Assembly (NCBI GenBank): GCA_903835065.1
Contig: CAILLO010000028.1
Coordinates: 42,471-106,470 of the forward strand
DNA: 64,000 nt
From: an uncultured Eubacteriales bacterium
GTDB taxonomy: Bacteria; Bacillota; Clostridia; Saccharofermentanales; UBA5734
Direction: 5' to 3'
The notes beneath the pieces are model-generated. The model did not search any database. It was not told the DNA's origin and saw nothing but the letters and a program-made list of their open reading frames with translations. This document shows, in pieces, positions 48,372 to 58,943 of this stretch. The position numbers were made by a program, and so were the translations under genes. Numbering within the stretch: the stretch's first letter is position 1; every line of letters begins with the position of its first letter.

Positions 48372-50855
48372 CTAGATCATGTTGTACGGGTCGATGTCGA
48401 GCGACAGGACGCAGTCCTTGAAGGTCCCTGCATCGGCCACCGCGGCGAACAGCGAGGCGATCGGCTCGGCCGAGGGCGCCTTCACGACGACCCGGTGGCG
48501 GTATCGCTCCCGGATCCGATAGACCGGCGCCTTGCCCGCCTCCGAGATCGTCGTCCGCTCGTACGCCTCGTTCTCCGAGCACTTCGCGCGCATCAGCGAC
48601 GCGACGGACCGGGCGGCGTCCAGCGAGGCGGGCGCGGACTTCGAGGACAGCGTGGCGATGCCGATCGAACCGAACGGCGGGTATCCCATGGCGCGGCGGA
48701 AGGACGCCTCCCGATCGTAGAACCCCTTGAAATCGAGTGTCTGCGCGCAGCGGACCGCATAGTCGTCCGTATTGTAGGCCTGGATCACGACCTGGCCGGG
48801 CGCCTCTCCCCTCCCCGCGCGGCCGGCGGCCTGCACGAGCAGCTGGAACGCACGCTCGGAGGCACGGAAGTCGGACATGCCGAGCATGAGGTCGGCGGCG
48901 AGGATGCCGACGACGGTGACATTCGGGAAATCGTGCCCCTTGGCGATCATCTGCGTGCCGACGAGCGCGTCGACGCCCTCGTCGCGGAAGCGGTCGAGGA
49001 TCGCCGCGTGCGACAGCCGGCCGGTCGTCGTGTCCTGGTCCATCCGCAACACGGTCCGCCCGGGGAACTCGCGCAGGAAGAGCTCCTCGATCTGCTGGGT
49101 CCCCACGCCCATGCGACCGATGCCCTTCGAACTACCGCAGCTCGGGCACTTCTGGGGGAGCTGCGTCGCGCGGCCGCAGTAGTGGCAGACGAGCATGCCC
49201 TCCGAGGGTCCGGAATGCGATCCGACGACGGCGTGGTAGGTCAGCGAGACGCTGCAGTTGCCGCAGCGCACGGTCTTGCCGCACTGGTAGCAGAGATAGA
49301 ACGACGAGTGGCCGCGGCGGTTGAGGAAGAGCATGGCCTGGTGCCTTTCGGCGAACGCGCGGTCGAGCAGGCCCCTGAGCGGCCGGCTGAAGACGCTGCG
49401 GTTGCCCGCGGCGAGCTCGTCGCGCATGTCGACCACCGAGACTTCCGGCAGCACCGCGCCACCGGGGCGTTCCGTCATCCGGAGCAGGCGCGACTTGCCG
49501 TCGACCGTGCGCAGCCAGCTCTCCACGGACGGCGTCGCCGAGCCGAGCAGCAGGACCGCGCAGGTGTCGCGGCAGCGCTGGCGGGCGATGTCGATCGCGT
49601 GGTAGCGAGGGTGCGTCTCGGACTTGTAGGACGCCTCCTGTTCCTCGTCGACCACCACGAGACCCAGGTTCTGCAGCGGGGCGAAGACCGCCGACCGTGC
49701 ACCGACCACCAGCCGGACGTCGCCGTCGAGGACCCGCTTCCACTGCCCGTAGCGCTCGACCGGCGTGAGGCGGCTGTGGAGGACGGCGACCTCGTCGCCG
49801 AAGCGAGCCTGGATGCGGCGGACCATCTGCGGCGTGAGAGCGATCTCGGGGACGAGGATGAGCACGCTGCGCCCGACGTCCAGCGTCTTGCGCGCAACCT
49901 GCAGGTACACTTCGGTCTTTCCGCTGCCCGTGATGCCGTGCAGGAGGAACTCGCGCGATTCGATCGCGCCGCAGGACGCGTCCTCGATGGCCCGGGACAG
50001 TTCCTTCACCGCCACGTCCTGGCCCGGCGTCGGGTCCTTGTCCTCGTCCGGCTCCGGCAGCACGTCGGCTTCGTCTCCGGGGCGCGCGGCGGCGACCGTG
50101 CCGTACGCGAGGTATCCCTTGTCCACGAGGGTCTTCAGGGTCGCCTTCGAGGCCTGGCAGGCGACGACCACGTCGTCGACGAGGCATTCGCCGAATTCGA
50201 GGACCATCTCGAGCACGCGGTACTGGTTGATGCGGCCGATGCGCCCCTCCTCGAGGAGGTCTGCCACAGCGTCGGGGTCCACGGCGTAGACGGTGCGCGC
50301 CGTGCGCGGCTTCACGGCCTGGCCCGTCTTCTCGACGATCCGCACGACGCCGGCCTTCTCGAGTCGCAGCAGCACGGCCCGCGACAGGCCCGACTCCTCG
50401 AGCAGTTCCGTTTCCTCCCTGCGCCCCTTCGGGGCGGCGGCCAGCAACGCGAGGACCTTGAGGGCGGCCTCGTCGGCGTCGGCCGGAGCATCCGGGGTCG
50501 CTGCCTCCACGAGGCGCGCCGTGTGCACCGCGATGCCGGACGGAATCATGCACTGCAGCGCGTCGCCGTAGGTGCAGGTGTAGCGGTGGCGCATGTGCGC
50601 GGCGAGCCGCAGCTGGTCGGTGCGCAGGACCGGCGCCTCGTCGAGGAGGCGGGCGATCGGCTTGACGTAGAAGTCGGAGGTCCCCTCCCGCATCACCGCG
50701 GACACGAAGGCCTCGACCTTGCGGTCGCCGGCGCCGAAGGGCACGAGCGCGCGGAACCCCGGCTCGATCCGGTCCGCCATCGACTCGGGCACGGCATACG
50801 TGTATTCGCGGTCGAACGACCGGGTCGCCTCCCGGAGGACGACCTTGGCGAGCAT
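48372..50855 (-). CDS. priA: Primosomal replication helicase PriA
   Basis: An 827-residue PriA. The N-terminal DNA-binding domain (about 1-200) is followed by the helicase core with Walker A GITGSGKTEVYLQ (about residue 308) and Walker B VVVDEEQEASYK, where Gln replaces the common His of DEEH. A zinc-binding region with paired Cys (CYQCGKTVRCGNC, CHYCG, CPSCGSS) lies at about 523-575. It restarts stalled replication forks. Its ATG touches the polC stop. In the track it was buried in a 2278-residue open frame. Confidence 0.96.
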   Translation of the reverse strand: MLAKVVLREATRSFDREYTYAVPESMADRIEPGFRALVPFGAGDRKVEAFVSAVMREGTSDFYVKPIARLLDEAPVLRTDQLRLAAHMRHRYTCTYGDALQCMIPSGIAVHTARLVEAATPDAPADADEAALKVLALLAAAPKGRREETELLEESGLSRAVLLRLEKAGVVRIVEKTGQAVKPRTARTVYAVDPDAVADLLEEGRIGRINQYRVLEMVLEFGECLVDDVVVACQASKATLKTLVDKGYLAYGTVAAARPGDEADVLPEPDEDKDPTPGQDVAVKELSRAIEDASCGAIESREFLLHGITGSGKTEVYLQVARKTLDVGRSVLILVPEIALTPQMVRRIQARFGDEVAVLHSRLTPVERYGQWKRVLDGDVRLVVGARSAVFAPLQNLGLVVVDEEQEASYKSETHPRYHAIDIARQRCRDTCAVLLLGSATPSVESWLRTVDGKSRLLRMTERPGGAVLPEVSVVDMRDELAAGNRSVFSRPLRGLLDRAFAERHQAMLFLNRRGHSSFYLCYQCGKTVRCGNCSVSLTYHAVVGSHSGPSEGMLVCHYCGRATQLPQKCPSCGSSKGIGRMGVGTQQIEELFLREFPGRTVLRMDQDTTTGRLSHAAILDRFRDEGVDALVGTQMIAKGHDFPNVTVVGILAADLMLGMSDFRASERAFQLLVQAAGRAGRGEAPGQVVIQAYNTDDYAVRCAQTLDFKGFYDREASFRRAMGYPPFGSIGIATLSSKSAPASLDAARSVASLMRAKCSENEAYERTTISEAGKAPVYRIRERYRHRVVVKAPSAEPIASLFAAVADAGTFKDCVLSLDIDPYNMI

Positions 50856-53800
50856 CAGGTCGCCCCCTGCATCAATCCGAAGAGGTCCATCTGGCTGCTC
50901 GCCGGCAGGTCGTCGAGGCAGCGGCTCGCGTCGAGGATGCCGAGCACCGAGGTGCCGACGCCGGCGCGGCGCGACAGGTCGTCGCGCGACTTGAAGGCGT
51001 TCTCGACGCGCGCAGCCGCAATGCCGCGGGCCGCGTTGTCGCCGAGTCCCGGCAGGGAACGCAGCGGCGGGCGGATGCGGCCGGCCTCGATCGTGAAGCG
51101 CACGGCGTCGCTCCTGTACAAGTCGACAGGCAGGAAGGAGATCCCGCGCGCCAGCATCTCCTCGACGATCTCGAGGATGTAGTAGATCTTCTCGTCGCGG
51201 TCCGTAAAGGTCTCGTCGCGCTGCATCTGGCGGCGGCGCAGGTTCTCGCGGTCGGTGCGGACGGCCTTCTCGTCGCGTCCCATGCGGGTCGCGTCGAACT
51301 CGTCGGCGCGCACCGTGAAGTAGGCGCAGTAGTACTCGATCGGGCGGTGCACCTTGAACCAGCCGATCCGCAGCGCCGAGATCGCATAGGCGGCCGCGTG
51401 GGACTTCGGGAACATGTACGAGATCTTCCTGCAGGACTCGATGTACCACTCGGGAATGCCGTGCTGGCGCATCTGGGCCTGGAACTCGTCCGAGACGCCC
51501 TTGCCGCGCCGCACCTTCTCCATGATGTCGAAGGCGGACTTGGGGGGAAGGCCGCGGTGGATCAGCCAGGTCATGATGCTGTCGCGGCACCCGATCACGT
51601 CGCCCAGCGTGCACGTGCCGCCGCGGATCAGGTCCTGCGCGTTGCCCTTCCAGACGTTGCGGCCGTGGGACAGCCCCATGAGTTGGACCAGGTCGAAGAA
51701 GTGCGTCGGCCGGGTCTCGCGGATCATGTCGCGGGCCATGTGCGTGCCGAGCTCGGGCAGGCCGAGCGTTCCGACCGAGCAGACCGGCCAGTCCCCGGGC
51801 AGCCCGAGGGCGCTCGTCGAGACGAACAGGGACATCACGTCGGGGTCCGGAATCGGGATCCGGCGCACGTCGACGCCGGTCATGTCGCCCAGCGTCTTGA
51901 GCATCGTCGGGTCGTCGTGGCCCAGGATGTCGAACTTCAGGATCGTCTCGTGCAGGGCGTTGAAGTCGAAGTGCGTCGTCACGGTCTGGCTGTCGGCGCG
52001 GTCGGCGGGGCGCTGGACCGGCGTGAAGTCGAAGATCTCCCTTTCCTTGGGCAGCACGACGATACCGCCGGGATGCTGGCCCGTCGTCCGCTTGACGCCG
52101 ACGAGGCCCTCCGACAGGCGGGTCTTCTCGGCGTTGGTCACGATGCGGCCGTTCTTCTCGTAGTAGCCGAGCACGAGCGCGATCGCGTTCTTCTCGGCGT
52201 AGCTCGACACCGTGCCGGCGCGGAATGTGTAGTCCTTGCCGAACATCTCCTCGATATAGGCATGCGCGCGCGGCTGGTAGTCGCCGGAGAAGTTCAGGTC
52301 GATGTCGGGCTGCTTGTCTCCGTTGAAGCCGAGGAAGGTCTCGAACGGGATATCCTGGCCCTCGCGGACGAAGGGCGTACCGCATTCCGGGCAGTCCTTC
52401 GGGGGCAGGTCGTAGCCCGAGCCGAAGGCACCGGTGTCGATGAACTCGGACGCGCGGCAGTTCGGACACATGTAGTGCGGCGGCAGGGGGTTGACCTCGG
52501 AGATGCCGAGGAAGGTCGCCACGACGGAAGAGCCGACGGAACCACGCGAACCGACGATGTAGCCGTCGTCGTTCGACTTCTTGACGAGGCGGTGGGCGAT
52601 GTAGTACATCACGGCGAAGTTGTGCTTGATGATCGCCTCGAGCTCGCGCTCCATGCGGACGCGCACCGGCGCGGGCAGGGCGCCGTCCCGCCCGTAGAGG
52701 CGGTGGGCGGTCTCCTGGGTGATCCGGGTGACCTCCGCGTCCGCGCCTTCGATGCGCGGCGGGAAGGAGCCGCCGGGGAAGGGGCGCAGGCCGGCCTGGA
52801 CCCGGTCGGCGATGCGGCGCGGGTTGGTCACGACGACCTCGTGCGCCTTCTCGGGCCCGAGGTAGGCGAACTCCTCGAGCATCTCGCCGGTCGTGCGGAA
52901 GTGCAGGGGCGGCTGGAGGTCGGCGTCGGCGTATTCCTTGGCGGTCAGCAGGATCTTGCGGAGCTCGGCGTCGCGCGGCTCGAGGTAGTGCGCGTCGCTC
53001 GTGGCGCAGACGGGCCGGCGGGCCGCGTCGCCCAGCGCCAGCACGAGGCGGTTGAGGTTGCGGAGGTCCTCCTCGTCGCGAAGCCGCGCATCCTTCTCGC
53101 GAAGCAGGAAGGCATTGTTGCCCGTCGGCTGCACTTCGAGGTAGTCGTAGAAGCGCGCCTTGGCGAGGAGCGGCTGCGCCCTGCAGGCGGCGAGCGCATC
53201 GGGGAAGGATCGGTCCGCGTTCTCGTACGCAGCGCGGACGGCCTTGAAGACCTCGCCCGCCTCGCAGGCGGCGCCGACCTGGAGGCCACTTCGGAAGTAG
53301 CGCAGCAGGCTCCTGGGGATGCGCGGCCGGTAGTGGAAGAACTTCGTATGCGACTCCGACACGAGGCGGTAGAGGCCGTAGAGTCCGACGACGTCCTTGA
53401 CGAGCAGGATGATGTGAAAGGTCTCGGGACCCTTTGCGACCAGCCGCGCCCGGGGAATCCGACCGACCTTCTCGTCGAGAGCGGCGAGGCCGTCGACGCC
53501 GGAGCGTGCATACAGTTCCCGGAAGATCAGTCCGCATGCCTCCGCGTCGTCGCTGGCGCGGTGGTGCCGCTCCATGGAGACGCCCAGCGCGGCGGCGACG
53601 GTCGGCAGCTTGTAGTTCGCGAGCCCCTTGAGCAGCAGCTGGGACAGGTTGAGCGTGTCGATCACAGGGGGGTTGAACTTGAGGCCCTTCGACGTGCGCG
53701 AGGCGCCGTAGCGCAGGAAGTCGAGGTCGAAGAAGGCGTTGTGCGCGACGAACGGGCGGTCGCCGAGGAAGTCGCGGAAACGTTCGAGGGCCTCTTCCGG

Positions 53801-55372
53801 CGTCGGGGCGCCCTGGACCATCTCCTGCGTGATGCCGGTGATGCGCGTGGACTCCTCGGGGACCGGGACGCCGGGGTCGACCATCAGCGAGAAGCGCTCG
53901 CCGGGCTCGAAGCCGCCGTGTCCGTCCGGCCGGAAGTGGACCGCGCCGATCTCGAGGAGGCGCTCTTTCGAGGGGTCGAGTCCGGTCGTCTCGACGTCCG
54001 CCGCGACGTATCCGTCGTCCAGCGATCCCATGTCCAGCGTGCCGTCCGCCTTCAGCTCGCCCGTTCCGAAGACCGCCACGTCGCCGTCGTCCACCAGGTA
54101 CCCTTCGATGCCGTACAGCAGTTTCAAGGGCCGTCCCGCTTTCTTCAGGTCGTCGGCGGCCTTCGCGGCGTCCGGGAAGGCCTGGACCACGCCGTGGTCC
54201 GTGATCGCGACGGCGTCGTGTCCGAAGGCGGCGGCGGTCTCGACCAGGGCCGCGATGTCGCAGACGGCGTCCATGGCGGACATCTTGGTGTGCACGTGCA
54301 GCTCGACCCGCTTCTCCGGGGCGTCGTCGGTGCGCGACGGCGGAGCTTCGGCGGGCAGCAGTCCCTCGGCCTGGATCGTCAGGTCCTTCGCGTACTTGTC
54401 GTCGAAGCTGACCGTGCCCGAGACGCCGATCCAGGTGCCGACCGCGAGGCGCTCGACGATCTCCGCGGACTCCTCGACGCGGAGGAACGCGCGGACGGCG
54501 ATCGAGCTCGTGAAGTCGGTCATCGAGAACTTGAGCAGGACCTTCGTGTTGCTGCTGATCGGCCGCGTCTCCTTGGACAGGATGCGGCCCTCGATGCGGA
54601 CCGAGCCCGATTCCGCGTCGAGCGAGGAGATCGGCACCACCAGCAGGCTCGCGTCGGATTTGCCCCAGAAAATCCCTTCGGCCTGCGGGCGGCGCCGGAA
54701 GGTCGTCTGCGGGCGGCCCCCGCTCCGACCCTCGCCGTGCGCGCGGTCGACCGGGGTCCTGGGCGTCTTCGGCAGCAGCGCCTGTTCGGAGGCGTTGCGG
54801 CGCCGGTCGTCGTTCGCCTGCCTGTCTGCAGACAGGCACAGGGCCTCGGCGTATCGGCCGAGGTCGGATTGCGCTTCGTCGGGAAGGACGACGGAGAAGG
54901 ATACGTCCGCGCCCACGTGGTCCTGGAAGAACCGGCGGAGCCAGCCCGCGAGGTCGGCCTCGCGCAACGGGTCGTGGCAAACGGAGGCGATCGACACGTC
55001 GACGCCGTTCTCGCGGGGATACCAGGCCGATGCGGCCGCGAGGGTCGCGAGGAGGGCGTCCTTCGCGCGCAGCCGGTGGACCGCCCAGTCCTTCAGGCGG
55101 CACGCGGCCGCCGCAGCGGCCTCCGCAGAAAGCGGTTCGGGCAGGTGCAGGGACAGGTGGACCTCCGGAATGCCGGCGGCTCGCTCCATCTCGGACTCCG
55201 CGCGGCACAGTGCCTCGGCGTCGGACGGCAGAGGCAGCAGCAGGTCGACGCGCAGAGCGCCGCAGGATTCGACGGCGACGGCCGTGACGAGCCCGTCGAG
55301 CGGCTTCGCGGCGACGCGGGCGCCTTCTTCCGGGACGATCGAGGAGAAGAAGTCGAGGAATCCGGACCGCAT
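50855..55372 (-). CDS. polC: DNA polymerase III alpha subunit, PolC type
   Basis: A 1505-residue Gram-positive replicative polymerase with built-in proofreading. In order: N-terminal domain, OB domain (about 230-350), PHP domain (from about 357, LHVHTKMSAMD) split by the DEDD exonuclease (about 460-630, AADVETTGLDP), then the polymerase palm with PDIDLNFSGD near residue 1026, and a C-terminal helix-hairpin-helix region. The length is a little above the usual 1430-1450. ATG 55372 lies 3 bases after the ispG stop. Confidence 0.97.
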   Translation of the reverse strand: MRSGFLDFFSSIVPEEGARVAAKPLDGLVTAVAVESCGALRVDLLLPLPSDAEALCRAESEMERAAGIPEVHLSLHLPEPLSAEAAAAAACRLKDWAVHRLRAKDALLATLAAASAWYPRENGVDVSIASVCHDPLREADLAGWLRRFFQDHVGADVSFSVVLPDEAQSDLGRYAEALCLSADRQANDDRRRNASEQALLPKTPRTPVDRAHGEGRSGGRPQTTFRRRPQAEGIFWGKSDASLLVVPISSLDAESGSVRIEGRILSKETRPISSNTKVLLKFSMTDFTSSIAVRAFLRVEESAEIVERLAVGTWIGVSGTVSFDDKYAKDLTIQAEGLLPAEAPPSRTDDAPEKRVELHVHTKMSAMDAVCDIAALVETAAAFGHDAVAITDHGVVQAFPDAAKAADDLKKAGRPLKLLYGIEGYLVDDGDVAVFGTGELKADGTLDMGSLDDGYVAADVETTGLDPSKERLLEIGAVHFRPDGHGGFEPGERFSLMVDPGVPVPEESTRITGITQEMVQGAPTPEEALERFRDFLGDRPFVAHNAFFDLDFLRYGASRTSKGLKFNPPVIDTLNLSQLLLKGLANYKLPTVAAALGVSMERHHRASDDAEACGLIFRELYARSGVDGLAALDEKVGRIPRARLVAKGPETFHIILLVKDVVGLYGLYRLVSESHTKFFHYRPRIPRSLLRYFRSGLQVGAACEAGEVFKAVRAAYENADRSFPDALAACRAQPLLAKARFYDYLEVQPTGNNAFLLREKDARLRDEEDLRNLNRLVLALGDAARRPVCATSDAHYLEPRDAELRKILLTAKEYADADLQPPLHFRTTGEMLEEFAYLGPEKAHEVVVTNPRRIADRVQAGLRPFPGGSFPPRIEGADAEVTRITQETAHRLYGRDGALPAPVRVRMERELEAIIKHNFAVMYYIAHRLVKKSNDDGYIVGSRGSVGSSVVATFLGISEVNPLPPHYMCPNCRASEFIDTGAFGSGYDLPPKDCPECGTPFVREGQDIPFETFLGFNGDKQPDIDLNFSGDYQPRAHAYIEEMFGKDYTFRAGTVSSYAEKNAIALVLGYYEKNGRIVTNAEKTRLSEGLVGVKRTTGQHPGGIVVLPKEREIFDFTPVQRPADRADSQTVTTHFDFNALHETILKFDILGHDDPTMLKTLGDMTGVDVRRIPIPDPDVMSLFVSTSALGLPGDWPVCSVGTLGLPELGTHMARDMIRETRPTHFFDLVQLMGLSHGRNVWKGNAQDLIRGGTCTLGDVIGCRDSIMTWLIHRGLPPKSAFDIMEKVRRGKGVSDEFQAQMRQHGIPEWYIESCRKISYMFPKSHAAAYAISALRIGWFKVHRPIEYYCAYFTVRADEFDATRMGRDEKAVRTDRENLRRRQMQRDETFTDRDEKIYYILEIVEEMLARGISFLPVDLYRSDAVRFTIEAGRIRPPLRSLPGLGDNAARGIAAARVENAFKSRDDLSRRAGVGTSVLGILDASRCLDDLPASSQMDLFGLMQGAT

Positions 55373-55375
55373 GGC

Positions 55376-56440
55376 CTACCCTTCTCCGGTCAGGCGCCGG
55401 ACCTCTTTCATGAGTTCATCGACGGCCTGGGCTTCCGGGACCTTGCGCAGCACCTCACCCTTCGCGAAGAGGAGGACCTCTCCTTCGCCGCCGGCCAGAC
55501 CGATGTCGGCCTCGCGCGCCTCGCCCGGACCGTTGACGGCGCAGCCCATCACGGCGACCCGGATCTGCGCGTGCACGTCCTCGAGCCGGCGCTCGACCTC
55601 CTCGGCGATTGCGACGAGGTCGACCTTCGTGCGTCCGCAGGTCGGGCAGGAAATCAATTCGGGACCATGGCGGCGGGACCCGGCGGCGCGCAGGATCGAC
55701 CAGGCGGCGCGGACCTCCTGGACGGGGTCGCCCGTCAGGGAGACGCGGATCGTGTCGCCGATGCCGTCCACGAGAAGGGCGCCGATGCCGACGGCGGACT
55801 TGATCGTGCCCTCGCGCGGTGTCCCGGCCTCGGTCACGCCGAGGTGCAGCGGGTAGCGCGTCCGCTTCGCCATCTCGCGGTAGCTCATCACGGTCAGCAG
55901 CGGGTCGGAGGCCTTGATCGACACCACGATGTCGTCGAAGTCGAAGGCCTCGAGTTCGGCGACGGCGCGGATGGCGCTCTCCACCATCGACTGGGCGTTC
56001 ACGCCGCCGAACTTCGCGAGCAGGTCCTTCGGGACCGAGCCCGAGTTCACGCCGACACGGATCGGGATGCCGCGCGCCTTCGCCGCATCGGCGACCTGGC
56101 GCACGCGGTCGGCGCCGCCGATGTTGCCGGGGTTGATGCGGATCTTGTCGGCTCCGGCCTCGAGGCTCGCGAGCGCGAGGCGGTAATCGAAGTGGATGTC
56201 GGCGACGAGGGGCACCGGGGAGTCCTTCCGGATGCGGGCGAAGGCCTCCGCCGCCTCGAGGTCGGGCACGGCGAGGCGGACGAGCTCGCAGCCGGCGGCC
56301 GCCAGCGCGCGGATCTGCGCGAGAGAGGAGGTCACGTCCCTCGTGTCGGTATTGGCCATCGACTGCACGACGACGGGGGCGCCGCCCCCGATCAGCACGC
56401 CGCCGACGTCGACGGGCCGCGTCACGTGCCGCGCGGTCAT
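55376..56440 (-). CDS. ispG: 4-hydroxy-3-methylbut-2-enyl diphosphate synthase IspG
   Basis: A 354-residue IspG (GcpE) of the MEP pathway. The TIM-barrel half includes DIHFDYRLAL and IRINPGNIG, and the iron-sulfur half has the three cluster cysteines in SCPTCGRTKVDL and GCAVNGPGEA. It reduces MEcPP to HMBPP and probably takes electrons from ferredoxin or flavodoxin here. ATGA overlap with rseP. Confidence 0.97.
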   Translation of the reverse strand: MTARHVTRPVDVGGVLIGGGAPVVVQSMANTDTRDVTSSLAQIRALAAAGCELVRLAVPDLEAAEAFARIRKDSPVPLVADIHFDYRLALASLEAGADKIRINPGNIGGADRVRQVADAAKARGIPIRVGVNSGSVPKDLLAKFGGVNAQSMVESAIRAVAELEAFDFDDIVVSIKASDPLLTVMSYREMAKRTRYPLHLGVTEAGTPREGTIKSAVGIGALLVDGIGDTIRVSLTGDPVQEVRAAWSILRAAGSRRHGPELISCPTCGRTKVDLVAIAEEVERRLEDVHAQIRVAVMGCAVNGPGEAREADIGLAGGEGEVLLFAKGEVLRKVPEAQAVDELMKEVRRLTGEG

Positions 56441-57732
56441 CGGTTGACGATCCTCATGACGTCGAAGACGAGCCCGACGACCGCCAGGGCGATGATCAGG
56501 AAGAAACCGACCGCCACGATCGTGTTCTCGACCTTCTCGGGCAGGCGCTTGCCGCCGCGGACCGCCTCGACGCAGATCAGGACGAGCTGGCTGCCGTCGA
56601 GCGCAGGAATCGGCAGAAGGTTGAAGATCCCGAGATTGACCGAGATCAGGGCGAAGATCAGCAGCAGCGTGGACGCGGTCACGCCGAACGGCTGGTTCTG
56701 GGCGACGATGCCGCCGATCGTGTCGACGATCCCCACGGGTCCGGATAGCGCGTCCTGCGGCTTGATCGCGCCGCTGAACAGCATCGAGAGGCTGTGGAAC
56801 GTGAGCTTGACCACGGAGCCGCTGCTCTTGACCGCGGCGCCGATAGCGCCGAAGAAGCCGTGCCCGCCGGTGAACGAGACGCCGCGGTCGTTCACGAACT
56901 CGTAGGAGAGCGCCTTCATCGTGAGGGTCGTCTCCACGTCGGCGCGCTTGACGACGACCGTCATCTCCTTGTCCGCTCCGGCCGCGTTCACGGCAGCGGT
57001 CAGTGCGGTGCGGTCGCTGGCGGATACGCCATCGACGGACAGGAGCACGTCGTCCTTGAGGAGGACCGGCGAGCCACCGTTCGACGCCGCATCCACGGAC
57101 AGGACCAGGAGGCCGCCGTCGACGGACGCTCCTTGCGTCGTGATGCCGAGGCGGTACCCGTTCTGCTTCAGGGGGACGAGGTTCACGGTGCGGACCGCCG
57201 ACCCGTCGGCCGGTCGGACCCGGAGACTCACGGCCGCCGTGTTCGCGACGAATCCGTTCTCCACGTCGTAGTCCATCGTCGCCCAGAGGGCGTCGCCGTT
57301 CACGGACAGGACCCGGTCGCCGGCGGCGAGACCGGCGGCGGCCGCCTGGCTGCCCGCGGCAGGAGCCGCGATATAGGGCGTGAAGAAGCCGACCATCGAG
57401 AACAGGATCAGGAACGACAGAAGACCGGCCATCAGGTTGACCAGGGGGCCGGCGCCGATCACGAGGGCGCGGGCCCAGCGGGGACGGTGGAAGAAGGTCC
57501 CGGGGTCGTCGACGGTGCGGTCCTCTTCGCCGGCGAAGCGCACGAAGGCGCCGATCGGGAACAGGCGGACCGAGTAGACGATCTCCTTGCGGGTCCAGGA
57601 GAAGAGCTTGGGGCCCATGAAGATCGAGAATTCCTCGATCCGGAACTTCAGGGCGCGGCCCATCAGGAAGTGCCCGAGTTCGTGGACGATCATCAGGAGG
57701 CTGAGGATCAGGATTCCGATCACGATTCCCAT
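56437..57732 (-). CDS. rseP: Site-2 intramembrane metalloprotease RseP
   Basis: A 431-residue RseP/RasP-type protease. The zinc motif VHELGHFLMGR is at residue 16, and the second metal motif is in NLGIFNLLPIPALDG near residue 375. Four transmembrane segments and a PDZ region (about 115-300) are seen. It cleaves anti-sigma factors and signal peptides in the membrane. Part of the conserved uppS-cdsA-dxr-rseP set. Confidence 0.96.
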   Translation of the reverse strand: MGIVIGILILSLLMIVHELGHFLMGRALKFRIEEFSIFMGPKLFSWTRKEIVYSVRLFPIGAFVRFAGEEDRTVDDPGTFFHRPRWARALVIGAGPLVNLMAGLLSFLILFSMVGFFTPYIAAPAAGSQAAAAGLAAGDRVLSVNGDALWATMDYDVENGFVANTAAVSLRVRPADGSAVRTVNLVPLKQNGYRLGITTQGASVDGGLLVLSVDAASNGGSPVLLKDDVLLSVDGVSASDRTALTAAVNAAGADKEMTVVVKRADVETTLTMKALSYEFVNDRGVSFTGGHGFFGAIGAAVKSSGSVVKLTFHSLSMLFSGAIKPQDALSGPVGIVDTIGGIVAQNQPFGVTASTLLLIFALISVNLGIFNLLPIPALDGSQLVLICVEAVRGGKRLPEKVENTIVAVGFFLIIALAVVGLVFDVMRIVNR

Positions 57733-57750
57733 GTTCGATTCTTTCCTTCC

Positions 57751-58920
57751 CTACCGGTCGGTGCCGGCGCTGACGGCGAGTTCGGTGCGGGTCCGCGCGT
57801 CGAGGGCGAGGACCGCTTCGAGGTCGGGGTGCGCGACGAAGCCCGCGGCCATGTGGCGGTCCATGCTCTCCTCGACCAGGCGCGGGATGTCGAGGAAGCC
57901 GATGCGGCCGGCGAGGAAGAGCGCGACGGCCTCCTCGTTGGCGGAGTTCATGACGGCCGGGAGGCTCCCGCCCGTCCGTCCCGCTTCATAGGCCAGGGCG
58001 AGGCAGCGGAAGGTCTTCGAGTCGGGGCGGTCGAAGGTCAGTGGACCGCAGTCGAACGGGTCGAAGCGGACACAGTCCCCGGCGACGCGGTCCGGATAGG
58101 AGAGGGCGACCTGGATCGGCAGTTTCATGTCGGGTCGCCCGAACTGGGCGAGCACCGAGCCGTCGACGAACTCGACCATCGAGTGCACGACGCTCTGCGG
58201 GTGCACGACGACCGTCACGCGGTCCACCGGCACGTCGAAGAGCCAGGAGGCCTCGATCACCTCGAGTCCCTTGTTCATCAGCGTCGCGGAGTCGATCGTG
58301 ATCTTGCCGCCCATCTTCCACGTCGGGTGCGCGAGCGCCTGCTCCACGCCGATCCCCGCGAGGGACGCGCGGTCGCGACCGCGGAACGGGCCGCCCGACG
58401 CCGTCAGCAGGATCCGGGACAGGGACTTCTCCGGCGCGCCCCACAGGCACTGCCAGATCGCGGAATGCTCGCTGTCGACGGGGTGCAGCGCCAGGCCCTT
58501 CGCGCGGACGAGCGGCATCACGATCGAGCCGCCGGCGACCAGCGTCTCCTTGTTGGCGAGGGAGACGCCCTTTCCCGATTCCAGCGCGGCGAGCACGGGC
58601 ACGAGCCCCGCTACGCCGACCATCGCGGCGACGACCATTTCCGCGCCCGGACAGGACGCGACCGCGCAGGCCCCGTCCAGGCCGTGCACGACTTCGACCG
58701 GGAACCCGCAGCCCGCCAGTCGTCCGCGCAGGTCGGCGGCGCCCGATTCGGTCGCGACCGACACGAGGCGGGGCCGGAATTCCTTCGCCTGCTCGGCGAG
58801 GAGCGCGACGTTGCGGCCGGCGGCCAGCGCCTCGACGCGGAGCCCGAGGGAACGTGCCACGTCCAGCGTCTGGGTTCCAATCGAACCCGTCGAGCCGAGA
58901 AGGGAGAGGGAACGGACCAA
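57751..58920 (-). CDS. dxr: 1-deoxy-D-xylulose-5-phosphate reductoisomerase
   Basis: A 389-residue Dxr. The NADPH motif LLGSTGSIGTQTLDV is at the N-terminus, with SLANKETLVAGG, DSEHSAIWQC and GGKITIDSATLMNKGLEVIE carrying the metal and substrate residues. First committed step of the MEP pathway. TTG 58920 follows GGAGGT and puts the start immediately before the nucleotide motif. The track ORF merged it with sequence from cdsA in another frame. Confidence 0.96.
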   Translation of the reverse strand: MVRSLSLLGSTGSIGTQTLDVARSLGLRVEALAAGRNVALLAEQAKEFRPRLVSVATESGAADLRGRLAGCGFPVEVVHGLDGACAVASCPGAEMVVAAMVGVAGLVPVLAALESGKGVSLANKETLVAGGSIVMPLVRAKGLALHPVDSEHSAIWQCLWGAPEKSLSRILLTASGGPFRGRDRASLAGIGVEQALAHPTWKMGGKITIDSATLMNKGLEVIEASWLFDVPVDRVTVVVHPQSVVHSMVEFVDGSVLAQFGRPDMKLPIQVALSYPDRVAGDCVRFDPFDCGPLTFDRPDSKTFRCLALAYEAGRTGGSLPAVMNSANEEAVALFLAGRIGFLDIPRLVEESMDRHMAAGFVAHPDLEAVLALDARTRTELAVSAGTDR

Positions 58921-58943
58921 GGGGGCACCTCCGGGGGAATGGC

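Noticed and set aside
48372-55208. A 2278-residue open frame on the minus strand
   Set aside because: It is priA joined to a shadow frame of polC. High GC removes stop codons from non-coding frames. The real genes are priA and polC in different frames.
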